Assembly: GCA_036245525.1 (NCBI GenBank)
Contig: BTPG01000002.1
Location: forward strand, 123,302,951 to 123,366,950
From: Semisulcospira habei
Lineage: Eukaryota > Mollusca > Gastropoda > Semisulcospiridae
Direction of reading: 5' to 3'
Length of the DNA: 64,000 nucleotides
Under the pieces are notes generated by a model, which saw only the letters and a list, made by a program, of their open reading frames with translations, made no database searches and had not been told where the DNA came from. This document shows positions 41,170 through 51,842 of this stretch, piece after piece. A program made the position numbers and the translations under genes. How positions within the stretch are numbered: position 1 is the first letter of the stretch; each line of letters starts with the position of its first letter.

Positions 41170-43058
41170 ATTCAAGATGGGAGGGAGATAATTTATGTCT
41201 TGTCTTTGATATATGCAAATGTATGTGTGTGTGCGTGTGTGTTTGATATGAGGGTTAGTGCAATTGCATGACTGTCTTATATATAATTCTTACATCAGCA
41301 TTTAGGCGATACTGAGGATTTCACTCAAATCGTTTCAAACCCTTATCCTACAAGCAGAAGCAAGTCAGATTGGTTTTAAGACCACGAGAGTCAGATTCTC
41401 AGTATCACTTAAAACGTGTAAGAATCTATTTCATACACACCGTTTTGTAATCTGTAATCTGTTGCGTGTTGGTTTTCCACACACACCTAGATAGCAACAC
41501 AGTCTTCATTATGACATAGCAAAGAGATCTTGATGGAATGTACTGTTTAATAATAATACTGTTTATTGCCATTTGCCTTAAGAACATAAAGCATAGGAAT
41601 GTGTGTTGGTGTCGTTACAATTACAAACATCACATTCGAAAAATACTCTATCACACAATTCAATGCTCTACACACACTATCAAAACTTTAAAACTGAACA
41701 ACTAATCTCACAAACCAATACGTACCTGTTACGTGGTTGAATCGTGGTTGTAGAAATAATAACTACACCAAGCGCATACACATAGAGTTCTTTTAAATAA
41801 ACCTCATTCAGCTGCAATCCGTCGACCGTGGCTTAAGGATGTAGACAATACTGGAGTAACAGTTCCAACAATATTTTATTACAGCGATGCGATCTCCATG
41901 AAATGCGTTCACAAATGCACCAACAATAGTACAAAGTCTTCTCAGCTTTGACACAATGCGTCTCTCATATAATGTACATCACCATTCACTGCATAACTCC
42001 GTTACTGACAATATCTTGCGCACTCTCTCGCAATGTCAATACACTGCAATTATACAACTGAACACTGTACCGACGCTGTTACATCGCAATTTTACAACTG
42101 AACAATGTACCGACTCTGTTACATCGCAATTGTACAACTGAACAATGTACACAGGTGCTTCCTAGCACGACTCTTTTATAGTGGTATGTTTTCCAGAAAA
42201 ATCAAGCAAAATCGTACAACACAACCAATCAAAACACAGTACGTATCTAAAAACTCAAAGGTACATTCTTGCTGGAACAATCTGTAAATATCTGGCTTCC
42301 ATCTTCAACATCCATGTTAGGTAAATCCCCGGCGCGCCATGACGTCACACAAAAGTAGGCCAGACAGGTCACGACCTTGCCCGCTTTAAAGTGATAAACA
42401 CGCGATCAGTGCACTAGTACTGAAAGCTAAGCGACACGCGCGCAGTAAACAAATGAATCCTCGAGCGGCTTCTAGACCCTTCGTGACTCAACTCCGTGCG
42501 GCAACAGATAATCAACACCGCACTATTCGTAAACGAAAGTGAATTACACTGAAAAGGTACGTGATTTGAAATCATGATAGCTCAAATAAAACATCGGATC
42601 GCTTCCTACGATTTATGCATGCATGCTCTAACAGAACAACACAACTACAATCGTAACGGTACCCATTCACACACCCACGCTTATTTCCCACACACACGCA
42701 CGCCTATTAATCTAAGAAGTCTAAGTTAATTAAAAGTATATCGTTTAAAATGAAAACAGACCATCATAGAGTAAATGTCACTAAATTAGTGCTCACAGTC
42801 GGGTGTAAAACTAGTTAATATATATCGTAAAACTAGGCTAAAACTGATATGCACTATTCTCTCAACCGTCGGGGGCGCGCCCTGCCGGGGAGAAGACTCT
42901 CATGGAGTCAACCCGACCAAAAGCACCACCAACAACCAAGGGGATAGCACAAGGGATGGGCGAGGGTGAGGTGCTCTGTAGGCCGGCCACACAATTCCAT
43001 ACACATACGCACACTCACTCAGTCATTCACGAAAACAATAGTCCTCGGCAATGAAACT
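41170..43058. other. No gene seen; simple tandem repeat at 42045-42155
   Basis: At 42045-42155, about 2.6 copies of a 41-bp unit (TTACATCGCAATTTTACAACTGAACAATGTACCGACTCTG). The rest is unassigned, with a GC-rich patch near 42870-42900. Confidence 0.5.
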
Positions 43059-43361
43059 CTATGATCGGCCCACAGAGCACATCATCGCACACGTATAACG
43101 CTGAAAGGGCTCGGACAGCACTAGTGTAAAAACTGTTACTAAAACGGTTTTCCGTGCTTTGAGAGCAGAGTAGCGGTGACCAGACGGAAGCAGGTCAAAG
43201 AGACAGTTAGCCGGGTGTGTAGTGTCGCGTGCAATAAGCCCTGCACGTCTAAGCAGCCGCTGTTGGTATACACTGTCAAGACTTGGCATGTCTCTGCCGA
43301 CTATTTTAGATGGCGTCCTGACAACACGGTTCAGTCTGTGTTTGTCCCGTGCAGACATCAA
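43059..43361 (-). pseudogene. C-terminal end of another LINE reverse transcriptase
   Basis: Minus-strand translation: KHRLNRVVRTPSKIVG, PSLDSVYQQRLLRRA, DTTHPANCLFDLLPSGHRY, KARKT. This D-x-THP-x-x-LF-x-LLPSGRRYR pattern is the familiar C-terminus of animal jockey/CR1-like ORF2 proteins. No RT core remains nearby. Confidence 0.75.
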
Positions 43362-43945
43362 TATCTTTTTATACCAGATAAATGTTTTTACCTGCAGTCA
43401 TATTAGCAGAATACATGATGCCAGAGCATAAAATGATGACACGTCACATGAGCTGAAAGTATGTCGAGCTCAGTTTCACAAGTGCCCATAATCTCTGTGC
43501 AGATTTTGTGGACCAGATCTTCAAGAAAACAGTTTTGTGCACGTGGCGTTCACGCACCATTGAGTGATACCTTTCCCTTTGAAGATGTAGGTGTGTAAGA
43601 AAGATGTTTTTCTCGAGTATCCAGATGTGATGTCACATGAGAGCAAAAGAGTAAAGAAATCGGTTCTCATGAGAAGAGTTTGACTGGAAAAGCCTTGACC
43701 TCTACAGCGACAAATGTAGACTGCATGCACCACCTTTTTTTTTTAAAAAAAGAAAACCTTTGATATTTGAACAACCAACAGCTCCTGTCCGTATCCTGTT
43801 GTGGTGACTAACGGGTAATAAGTTTGAAAGGTGGCTCCAGAAACTGCATCATATTTGTTCTGGTGAGAGAACACTGGTTAAATGTAATCTCCGATTGGTT
43901 AGCTTTTCACAGTTGTGGCATCGGAACACAACTTTACACTCGGAG

Positions 43946-44121
43946 CAGGGGCGGATCCGGTGGGGGGGGGGGGGGGGGGTAAATGCCCCATGTCCCCCCT
44001 CCCCCCTCCAAATTTGTTAAAATGCTGTAACAAAGTCCGCTTTCGGGGTTGTTTGGCCCCCCCCCTCCCAAACAAGAAGTTGCCCCCCCTCCCCTTGGAG
44101 GTAAGTGATCCGGCCTTGCAG
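43946..44121. mobile_element. CAGGGGCGGATCC MITE-like element
   Basis: Starts CAGGGGCGGATCCGG followed by a G-run, ends GATCCGGCCTTGCAG. C/G-run-rich interior. Ends resemble common hAT-like MITEs with CAGGGGCGGATCC tips; no TSD is evident. Confidence 0.5.
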
Positions 44122-44689
44122 TGTCGTGATAATTGCTCCAGTCTCTTATTTTTATTTAATTGGATTTTTAATCAACGTTCTTGTGAACACAAATGCATGA
44201 TCATGCACGCATGTCTGTGTGCGTCTGTTGGGGTGGGGGGGGGGGGGGGGGGAACTGATGGAATGAAGTCAGATGTTGTTAAGTATATTTATGCGTATTG
44301 TTTTTAGTTCATAGTTATATGTTTAGTGCTTATTTAATTTATTTCTTGTTTGTGGATGTGATCTTTGTCTGTTTACTTGTTTATATGTGCTTTATGAAAC
44401 CAAAGACAAAATTTCCAATCGGGTTTGACAATAAAATATGTTGATTTGAAAGTAAAATGTGTACAAATCACTATGTCACCAGCATAGAAGAATGACCAAA
44501 AAAAGCAAGCTCAACTGATATCACATGTCTTCCGATGTTTTCATGAGTTTGCTTGCAATGCAGATGCACTGAAAACCTGCCTATGTCCAGCTGTACCATT
44601 TTCACCATTGTTTTTCAAATTTGTATCTCAATTTATTGAATATTGATAGCGAGTCAACACAGATTTATTAGACCTGCAAGAAAATTGCG

Positions 44690-44786
44690 GCTTTTAGTCA
44701 CATCTCGGCTGTTACAAATAAACTTGCTGCATAGCAGCTCTGCTATTCTAGCAATAGGCTTGATGTGACTAAAAGCCATAATTTTG
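44690..44786. repeat. Imperfect hairpin around CTTTTAGTCACATC
   Basis: AAATTGCGGCTTTTAGTCACATC and GATGTGACTAAAAGCCATAATTT form ~24-bp arms with a ~45-nt spacer that has a smaller GCAGCTCTGC hairpin. Confidence 0.7.
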
Positions 44787-45263
44787 TCTCAGCTCAAAAC
44801 CACTAATATTATCAATGCATATTTATTGTATAGTGAGAGATTGATTTCAGAAATGGATTATGTGGATTGATTTTCTGTCTGTGTAATCTTTGGAGAATGA
44901 ATTGTCTGACATGATCAGATTTCTGAATTGTTTGCAATTTTGGCTGACGTGTGATAAGAAAGTGAATCTTGTATAATGGGTCATCCACAAATACATCTCG
45001 TATAGGGGAGACCGGGGCTAGTCTGGCCCCCTTTGCACTTTACGCCACCTTGAGAACGTACAAAGAGAGCCGCTAGAAGATCAGTCCTTAGTTTAAATTG
45101 AACGTAAGTGGCTGGCCTACATTTATGTTCGCAAAAGTTGGCAGCATCATTGTAAAAGATGACACAATTTGGCTCATATGCGACCCAGTCGAGCAAGGGC
45201 AGACTTGCCTTATGTCGGGGTAAATCCACCGAGGCACGGGGGCAAGTTCGTCCCCACACATGC

Positions 45264-45515
45264 ATGGAGTAGAAAAGCAGACCTGCCTACCATCACGGAA
45301 TTTGTGTGATTTTCCCCCATTTCAGACCCGATTCACGCTTCCCCCATTTCGATCCCGATTCACGCATTGTGACAAGTCAAAATCCCGCAAAATCGCCGAG
45401 ATGTGTTTTTGCGCATTTTTTCGCTCAGCCTCATGTTGCGTACTCTGCCGGCGTCATGTCTAAGCGGAAAGACACAACAACTGACGATGGAAAGAAGAAA
45501 AAGCCGAAGCTCATG
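45264..45515 (+). mobile_element. Possible hAT 5' end and first coding exon
   Basis: GCAGACCTGCCTACCATCACGG resembles a hAT tip. Two tandem CCCCCATTTC...CCCGATTCACGC units follow, then ATG at 45459 starts a basic peptide (MSKRKDTTTDDGKKKKPKL) like the nuclear N-terminus of hAT-derived proteins. It is cut by the foldback element at 45516. Confidence 0.3.
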
Positions 45516-45687
45516 CAGGACTTCCGTTTTAGTGCGTCTATGACACATTAAAACTCAAAATCACATACCGAAAATGTAACTAGGGGGTACGCACTAAAAT
45601 TCAGTGCATCTGCGTCCGAGACACATCATCCTTGCGCCACCGTGCGTAACCTAACAGAGGTAGGTGACAGTCATTCTAATTTTTAGT

Positions 45688-46065
45688 TCCCCCACCCGGG
45701 TATGCCCTGGGGGACTTGGGTGGGGTTAACTTCTTTTTAGTTCACAGGGTCACCATGGTCAGCCCCACAGGCTGGGTTTCCCCCCTCTAATCTGGGGCAT
45801 GTGTTTCTGTCTACCCTTGGTCCATTCACCTGTATTTTCCTTTTTTAAACTCTCCCTGCTGTCTGCAGCTCTTGATTGGATGTGTGTTGCTAAATGGTCT
45901 TAGCTTTATTTAGGCCCCATGTAGGTTTATTTAACGTATTAGACCGGCTGGCGACATGCATTCAATATTCTGTTTAGTGGGTTTTTTTTTTTTTTTTCAC
46001 AAGCAGTGCAGGCATGTCCTGAGAAAGTCTTGTTGCTGTCGGGACGTTAAGCAAAATACAATCAA
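45688..46065 (+). mobile_element. SINE-A copy 7 with TSD, in left arm
   Basis: Full-length diverged SINE-A bounded by the 13-bp TSD TCTAATTTTTAGT (45675-45687 and 46066-46078). Confidence 0.92.
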
Positions 46066-46731
46066 TCTAATTTTTAGTGACGAGTTGGTTCGTTTAGCCG
46101 CTCGCTTGATCGCGGCTGCGTTCAGAATCACCGCAACTCCGGGGTCCGTGCGCGTGCAATGGGACGGGCAAACTGTTGGCTTACATGTTGTGTCAGCATG
46201 TTATTACAAAGTGCGCGCTACATGTTGAACGCGTTACTTGCTGTGATGTCACCATTCATGAAAACTGCGAGTCGCAGCGGCGATGCCACACACGGCCCAG
46301 GGGTATCATTTCTGGTACTGTCGCTTGTCGAAGTGCAACTTTCTTCTTAGCGATTATCATGATCAAACGGTGCCGGATTGAAGAATCCGAAGCATTCCAG
46401 CTTCCTTTGCTTTTTCTCTGCCATTTACAACTTCGTTCAAGATCGAAAGTGAAACGCACGATGCCGTATCCCATAATAGTATGTATGGTGACGTCACAGC
46501 AAGTAACGCGTTCAACATGTAGCGCGCACTTTGTAATAACATCCTGACGCCACACATAAACTAACAGTTAGCCCGCCCAGTTAAACTCGCACGAACCCCG
46601 CAGTCGGGTCGATTCTGAACGCAGCCGCGACTGAGTGAGCGGCTAAACGAACCAACTCATCACTAAAAATAGAACAACTGTCACCGACCTCTGTTATGGT
46701 GCGCAAGGATAATGCGTCTCAGGGACGGTCC

Positions 46732-47145
46732 GTGGCGCAGTGGTTAAGGCGCCTGCCACCAATGCTAAAGGTGCGAGGTTCGATTACGGGTTCCGGCGTC
46801 GGATTTTTCTCCTCTAGTAAGTGTCACCGTTAATTCGGGCGGACCGTCGGGGGTTCTTTCTCCGGGTACTCCGGCTCTTCCTCCCCCTCCACTTTGGTAT
46901 CAGTTTCAGCCTACTTAATCAAATTTCAAATACAAACGACTTTGAATTTCCAAAAACTACAGTAGCTCGCTTGAGCTTGCCCTTAGCACCACGTGAATGT
47001 TCTGTGTTTATGTACAGTGTGTGAGTGAATGCGCGTGTTTCACGTGAGCGTGCTTGTTGGGTTCAGTTCGCGGCGGCGCTTTGAGCCGATTTTCAACTGA
47101 TTGGGATAAAGCGCCTATTTAATGCGCTTATTATTATTATTATTA
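46732..47145 (+). mobile_element. tRNA-derived SINE (SINE-T), in right arm
   Basis: GGGACGGTCCGTGGCGCAGTGGTTAAGGCG (A box), GGTTCGATTACGGG (B box, one change from consensus), body and TTATTATTATTATTA tail. Same family as 38829-39248. Confidence 0.9.
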
Positions 47146-47234
47146 GATGCACTGAATTTTAGTGCGTCTGACTACGCTTTAGTATGTGATTTTGAGTTTT
47201 AATGCGTCATAGACGCACTAAAATGGAAGCCCTG

Positions 47235-47866
47235 AGGACCGTGATGCACAGCGCGACAGCAGACGCAGCCCCTGGCCCTCCTCGTCCTCCTCTCGCTCGG
47301 CGGCGACTTCTCGAGGCCGTGCCCACCCTCACGTTCGTCCCAGCACGCCTCTCCTCGCCGGCCCTGGCGTTCGTCACCTTCCTCCTCGGGGCTCCTCGGG
47401 AGGAGATCGCCCGATCGGACCCAACAGCCTCGCCCTTTTCATCGCAGTCGCTCCCCCCGGGACAAGCGGCCAGCACACTCCGGCGCCGTCTCGCCCCGTG
47501 CCCCCCCCCCCCCCCCTCCGGCGCGCCTCGCCCCCTGCCTTCAGCGGAGGAGCTCCCGGGTGAGTCGTCCCCGTCCTTCCCCCAGCCCCGGACATCGTGA
47601 CGATGCCAGCGAGGCCCCCCGACTCCTACACCTCCTCCCGCGCGGCCGGGAGGCTTCTTCCCCTCACCCGGCGGTCCTCCCGGAACGGCTCCCGGCCCCA
47701 CCCGCCGGTCGACTCGCCCCCCTGACGACGATGAGGCCCAGAGCCAGCTGCCAGAAGACAGTCGTTCTCCCGCGGACAGTCGTTCTCCCTCTCCCCGCTC
47801 GCGTTCCCCGGACGGCCCCTCGTCGCCTGCGGCCCTCTCGGCGCTTGCAAAGACCTCGCCAACCTC
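47235..47866. other. GC-rich segment, no reliable gene
   Basis: Very GC-rich, open in several frames on both strands because stops are rare; the peptides are Pro/Arg/Ala low complexity. It may be the degenerate 5' part of the tyrosine-recombinase element that follows. Confidence 0.4.
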
Positions 47867-48637
47867 ATGGCCCACTTCGGCCTCCAGCGGCCAGTCCCCC
47901 GCTCGCTGATTCCACCCTGGGACTACCTAACCTGGGTGCTTACGTGGCTGAATTCGGACCGATTGGAATCGCTTCCCCTGGCCCGGTTCGCGGACGTGAC
48001 TCGGAAGACCTGCTTCCTGTTGGCCCTCGCTACGGCTGCCCGAGTAAACGAGCTGCACGCGCTATCCGCGCGCCCTGCCTGCCTGCAGTTCAGGACGGAT
48101 GGCTCCGTGCAACTCCTCACCGACCCTTCCTTCCTAGCCAAGACTAGGCCTCCCTTGACCGCGCCCCATGTGATCACCATTCGGCCGCTGAAAGGATTGA
48201 ACTTTCCCCGGGAGATCAGGCAGCAAGATCCGGTGCGCGCCCTGCGCATCTACCTGCGCCGATCCAAGCCCGTCCGGAGGGGACGGTCCCGCTTCTTTCT
48301 GCCGTTGTCCCCAGGCAGAACAGATATCTCGGCCCAGACGATATCCTCATGGCTTCGTTGGGTCATCCAGTCCACCTACCAGTACCTCTCCCCGGAGGGA
48401 GCTAAAAGGCTAAGGCCGGATCCGCGCACACATAGGTTAGAGCCATGGCCACGAGCGTTGCCTTCGACCACAACTGTGCTGTCAGAGACATCGTGGCAGC
48501 TGTGGGCTGGCGGGCAGAATCCACCTTTGCCCGGTTCTACCTCGGGGACCTGGCAGGCCAGCGAGAGAACCTGGCCCTGGTGGGGGACATCACCGCGGCG
48601 CAACACTCTCTCCCGGCGCCGGAGGCACTGTAGGTAA
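47867..48637 (+). pseudogene. Degenerate tyrosine recombinase (DIRS/Ngaro/Crypton-type)
   Basis: Frame 47867-48637 carries RKTCFLLALATAARVNELHAL (catalytic Arg region) and HVITIRPLKG. The C-terminal catalytic part is in another frame: an H-x-x-VRA motif interrupted by a TAG near 48432, then MATSVAF, VGWRAESTFARFYL with the nucleophile Tyr near 48540, ending at 48633. The R...H-x-x-R...W...Y order is that of eukaryotic YR transposons. Markedly GC-rich compared with neighbours. Confidence 0.75.
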
Positions 48638-48900
48638 AGCTTAGCTGAAATTGTCGGGAGTTTGCTCCGGGGAGGGCGGGTCTGGCTAAGCCCTTATACA
48701 GGGAGTAATATTGTGGGCGGCACCCTCCTCCTCTTCGCTATTCTTCTTAGTCATCGGGAATTTATTTTGAGAAAAGAAATGAATTTTTCTCTAAAATGTA
48801 TTTTTTTCGAAAAAAATACCGATGACATTACTCGGAGGACCTTCCCACCTGCCCCGCTTGCCGCCAGTAAGCTAAGCATTTCCAGAGATATGTAGGGGAG
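48634..48900. repeat. 3' sequence of the YR element with GTCATCGG inverted repeat
   Basis: GTCATCGG near 48750 and CCGATGAC near 48820 are inverted copies flanking an A/T-rich TTTTCTCTAAAATG segment. Possibly terminal structure of the recombinase element (inference). Confidence 0.4.
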
Positions 48901-49043
48901 AGGATCGGTATCTCCGTGGCCAAAGCGATAGACTTCCACTGCGCATGTCAGTCGAATAGTTTGCATTTGTTATTTCCGTTTTCTGTTGGAAGGTGCTACC
49001 GGAATGTTTTGATCGATCAAGGTGTTCCGATTAATTATTAACG

Positions 49044-49251
49044 ATGCCTGGAAGCAACTGTGCTATCGTTGGATGCGGCACATGTAGTGTTAGGAACCGT
49101 GGCGTGGCGTTTTTTTCCATCCGGCAGTCCAAACATCAGGACTGGGAGAAGGCCCTTGTTCGAGCAGTAAATCGGTGCGATGCAAGTTTCAACCTTTCAA
49201 GAGCCACAATATGTTCTCGACATTTTACACCAGAATGCATTAGAATTTCAG
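49044..49251 (+). CDS. THAP-domain exon of a host-like gene
   Basis: ATG at 49044. MPGSNCAIVGCGTC... with C-x4-C near the start, FFSIRQSKHQDWEKAL, and ICSRHFTPE (C-x2-H) near the end: the C2CH zinc-binding THAP signature. It ends in phase 1 at donor TTTCAG|GTATGT (49251). THAP domains bind DNA and are shared by P-element-type transposases and host regulators. Confidence 0.8.
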
Positions 49252-49375
49252 GTATGTCTGTTTCCTGCGTTAATTTTGTGTAATATATGCGGTATTAACA
49301 AATAGAGCCATGAAACAACTGTGCAGTGAGGGCATTACAGAATGCATTCACCGCATTCGCTGTGTCACTTCGTGA

Positions 49376-49440
49376 TTGTGTGTGGCTGGAATGCATTCGC
49401 TGTGTCACTGTGTGATTGTGTGTGGCTGGAATGCATTCGC
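49376..49440 (+). repeat. Tandem duplication in intron
   Basis: Two copies of about 48 bp (GCATTCGCTGTGTCACT...GTGATTGTGTGTGGCTGGAAT). Confidence 0.75.
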
Positions 49441-49774
49441 TGAGGCTATGGCCAGCACCTACACAAAGACCACATTAAATACAGGTCGAGGTCAGTTGTG
49501 CCTACAGAAAATAGACAATACTTGTCTTTTTCTTTTTTTAAAATAAAAATAAACACTATGGAAACAAGCAGCCCCCAAGTTACAACACTGGACCACTAGC
49601 AATTTACCTGTCAATCAACCTGTCAGTTTAGTAATACTACAGTTGAGTCATAGAGTCTATTGATATACATCATACAACTATTATGATGTCGTTATTGATC
49701 ATGATGATAATAATAATAATAAAATTGATGTCATGAATTTCCTGTATTTATATTCATTATTGATATGCTTTCAG

Positions 49775-49875
49775 AGAGTGGCAAGCATCGCTCCCTTAAG
49801 CCAGGCAGCCTACCAACCTTGTGGATGCCACAGTGAAGTGTGGAAACCTCGAAGTTGCCTGCGAGAAAGCCTCCG
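49775..49875 (+). CDS. Candidate second exon of THAP gene
   Basis: Acceptor GCTTTCAG, donor CTCCG|GTAAGT. In phase with exon 1 it encodes ESGKHRSLKPGSLPTLWMPQ and then a TGA at 49835-49837. The SLKPGSLPTL motif commonly follows THAP domains. The remainder is open only in another frame, so either the exon ends early, a frameshift exists or splicing differs. Confidence 0.45.
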
Positions 49876-50856
49876 GTAAGTCAAGTGAGAGTACACAGCC
49901 CTGAGAGGCTGTGCCCTCCTATATATTCATTTGTGATATAGCATCAAATTAATCAACGTACTGTTCAAGTGATTGTGGATGCTGAACCCAAGATGAAAAG
50001 AGGCTAGTAAATTTTCTTTACTAGTTATTAGCGACACACTCAAACATTTTACTGGACAAATACAAAAAGTTAGTCGCTATTTGAGTATTTCAAACTAAAC
50101 AACACTATTTTTTTTCATGTGGCATGCCATCTATTTTTGTAGTGTACACTTGCAGAAAGGCCTACTTGTGAAAATGTTTCTTAGTTGTAAACCAGAGTAA
50201 TACAGTAAGTGATGTGAAAGTGTATTGCTGTGCATACATTACATAGAGAGGTCTGAATTGTGAGTGAAACTGTCCAAAAATGTCAAAGTTGCAGTACATA
50301 TAATAATACTGATCCAACCGACCTGTTATGGGTTCAGTCCATTTGGCGAGTTACACTTTTTGAACTCACAAATGTTGTCTAGTCGCCACTTTCAGGGCTG
50401 GGCTAGAATAAACATTCTGTTGGGGTTCAAATACATATTAGTTTTCTATTTCCTCATTTTACAACAGGATACATGTACTTTTTAATGAACAACTCTAAGA
50501 CTTGCTTTCTTGCAGTGTTGAACGGAATATAATCAGAAATGATTTTATTTTTTAGTAAAGAACTTTTAAAAAAATTAAGTAAATGCATTAATGCAATAAA
50601 TAAAATAAAACAAATTATTAATACTTTTTGCTCGTTACTGGTAGTGGTAAGCCGTTTCTAAATTTGTACAGTTTGGCATGATTTGAATGTGCCTGCAGAA
50701 TGCAGTCAAGCTGTGCATGTGCACTAATAGTTCTGATACAGTTCGCCATGATGTGATTGTGCCTCCAAAATGCAGTGAGTATAGCTATGCTGTGCACCGG
50801 TGGTTAACTTTTATTTTCTGCAATATAACATTTATTTATTAAATTGTTTTTTTCAG

Positions 50857-51327
50857 ACAGACAGACATCCTCCTGAGATTCCAGAGACAGTTGCCTACTA
50901 CAACTTTGGTGAAGTACAACAAGCTGCGGAAAGTTTGCCATCACCCTGGATTAAGATCAGCAGCACCGAGGAACAGATTGTTCTTGCCATCCTTGATGAC
51001 AGTGTGCTCAGGTTCAAAGTGAATGTTAGGTCTGACTTTGTAGCCACTACGCAAGTTTATGGGTTGCCAGTGCCAACAGATGTGAACATTGAAAGTATAC
51101 ATCTGAAATCATTTCTCATGACTCTCAATGGAAAGCAGATCTGCGAGGGAGTCACTGATTACTCTCTGCAGGAGTTTGCCAAACTCCCCAGCAAGGGGCA
51201 GCTGTACTTTAGGCATGTGTTATGCAAATCTGTAGATGAACACACATCAGCTGTAAGAGCGACTAAGTGTGTTTTGTTGCTGGATAGCGGTATTCATGTG
51301 TGTGAACACTGTAGCTATGTTCGATAA
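50857..51327 (+). CDS. Candidate terminal exon of THAP gene
   Basis: Acceptor TTTTTTTCAG before 50857; open to a TAA at 51325-51327 (about 155 codons). Begins TDRHPPEIPETVAYYNF; no catalytic motif recognised; Cys residues cluster at the end (HVCEHCSYVR). It may be a domain of an uncharacterised THAP protein. Confidence 0.5.
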   Translation, partial: TDRHPPEIPETVAYYNFGEVQQAAESLPSPWIKISSTEEQIVLAILDDSVLRFKVNVRSDFVATTQVYGLPVPTDVNIESIHLKSFLMTLNGKQICEGVTDYSLQEFAKLPSKGQLYFRHVLCKSVDEHTSAVRATKCVLLLDSGIHVCEHCSYVR

Positions 51328-51842
51328 ACAATAAGATTAGTGAATTAGTCTTTCAGTTCTCATATTAAAAATAATTACATCAAGCAGAAGAGAATTAGAT
51401 TATAGATAATGCTGTTGGAACATTATGACAGGTTAAATTATTCTCAGGACATGCTGCACAGCTGGCACACACAAACATGCACTTTTTACATTGCTGGCAA
51501 CAAAAGGGTTGTGCAATTTTTCCATGATTTTTTTTTTTACTTGTGCATACAGCAAACAACCTGGCCAATCCTTGTTTTCTTGCTAGAGATTATGCCTTCT
51601 ATTTGAGTTACTGTAATTTGTATGTACAGAAAAGTTATTTAAATGTGTGAGAAAGAGAGAGAGAATGAGAAATATGGTGACAAAAGTGTAGTATAATTTC
51701 GAATATAAATACAAGTAGATTTCCTACGTCTTCTCGTTTTCATTACATGCTTTTCTTTTCTTTTCTGAGACGCTTTCGAAGGCCCTTTTCTCTTTTTTCT
51801 GTATGAGTGCGTTGGCTAAAGCTGTCCATGTATGATCTGCAT

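Larger units (their letters stand above)
45516..47234. mobile_element. Foldback hAT-like element with a SINE in each arm
   Basis: Ends CAGGACTTCCGTTTTAGTGCGTC (left) and, reversed, CAGGGCTTCCATTTTAGTGCGTC (right). The left arm (45516-45687 plus 46066-46260) pairs with the right arm (46487-46731 plus 47146-47234) through matches such as TTGGTTCGTTTAGCCGCTC and AACGCGTTAC(TT)GCTGTGA(T/C)GTCACCAT. Without the two SINEs it is ~0.9 kb with ~350-bp arms. CAGGG tips suggest hAT; no clear 8-bp TSD, no transposase. Confidence 0.75.

Noticed and set aside
43946..44307. 130-codon Gly/Pro frame
   Set aside because: Product of G- and C-runs in a MITE and a later G-run.
46738..46815. tRNA gene (A and B boxes)
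   Set aside because: It is the tRNA-like head of SINE-T, with a long conserved body and TTATTATT tail and a second copy at 38829-39248; not a functional tRNA.
47207..47875. 222-codon minus-strand Gly/Arg-rich frame
   Set aside because: High GC content removes stops; the peptide is low complexity and overlaps equally open plus-strand frames.
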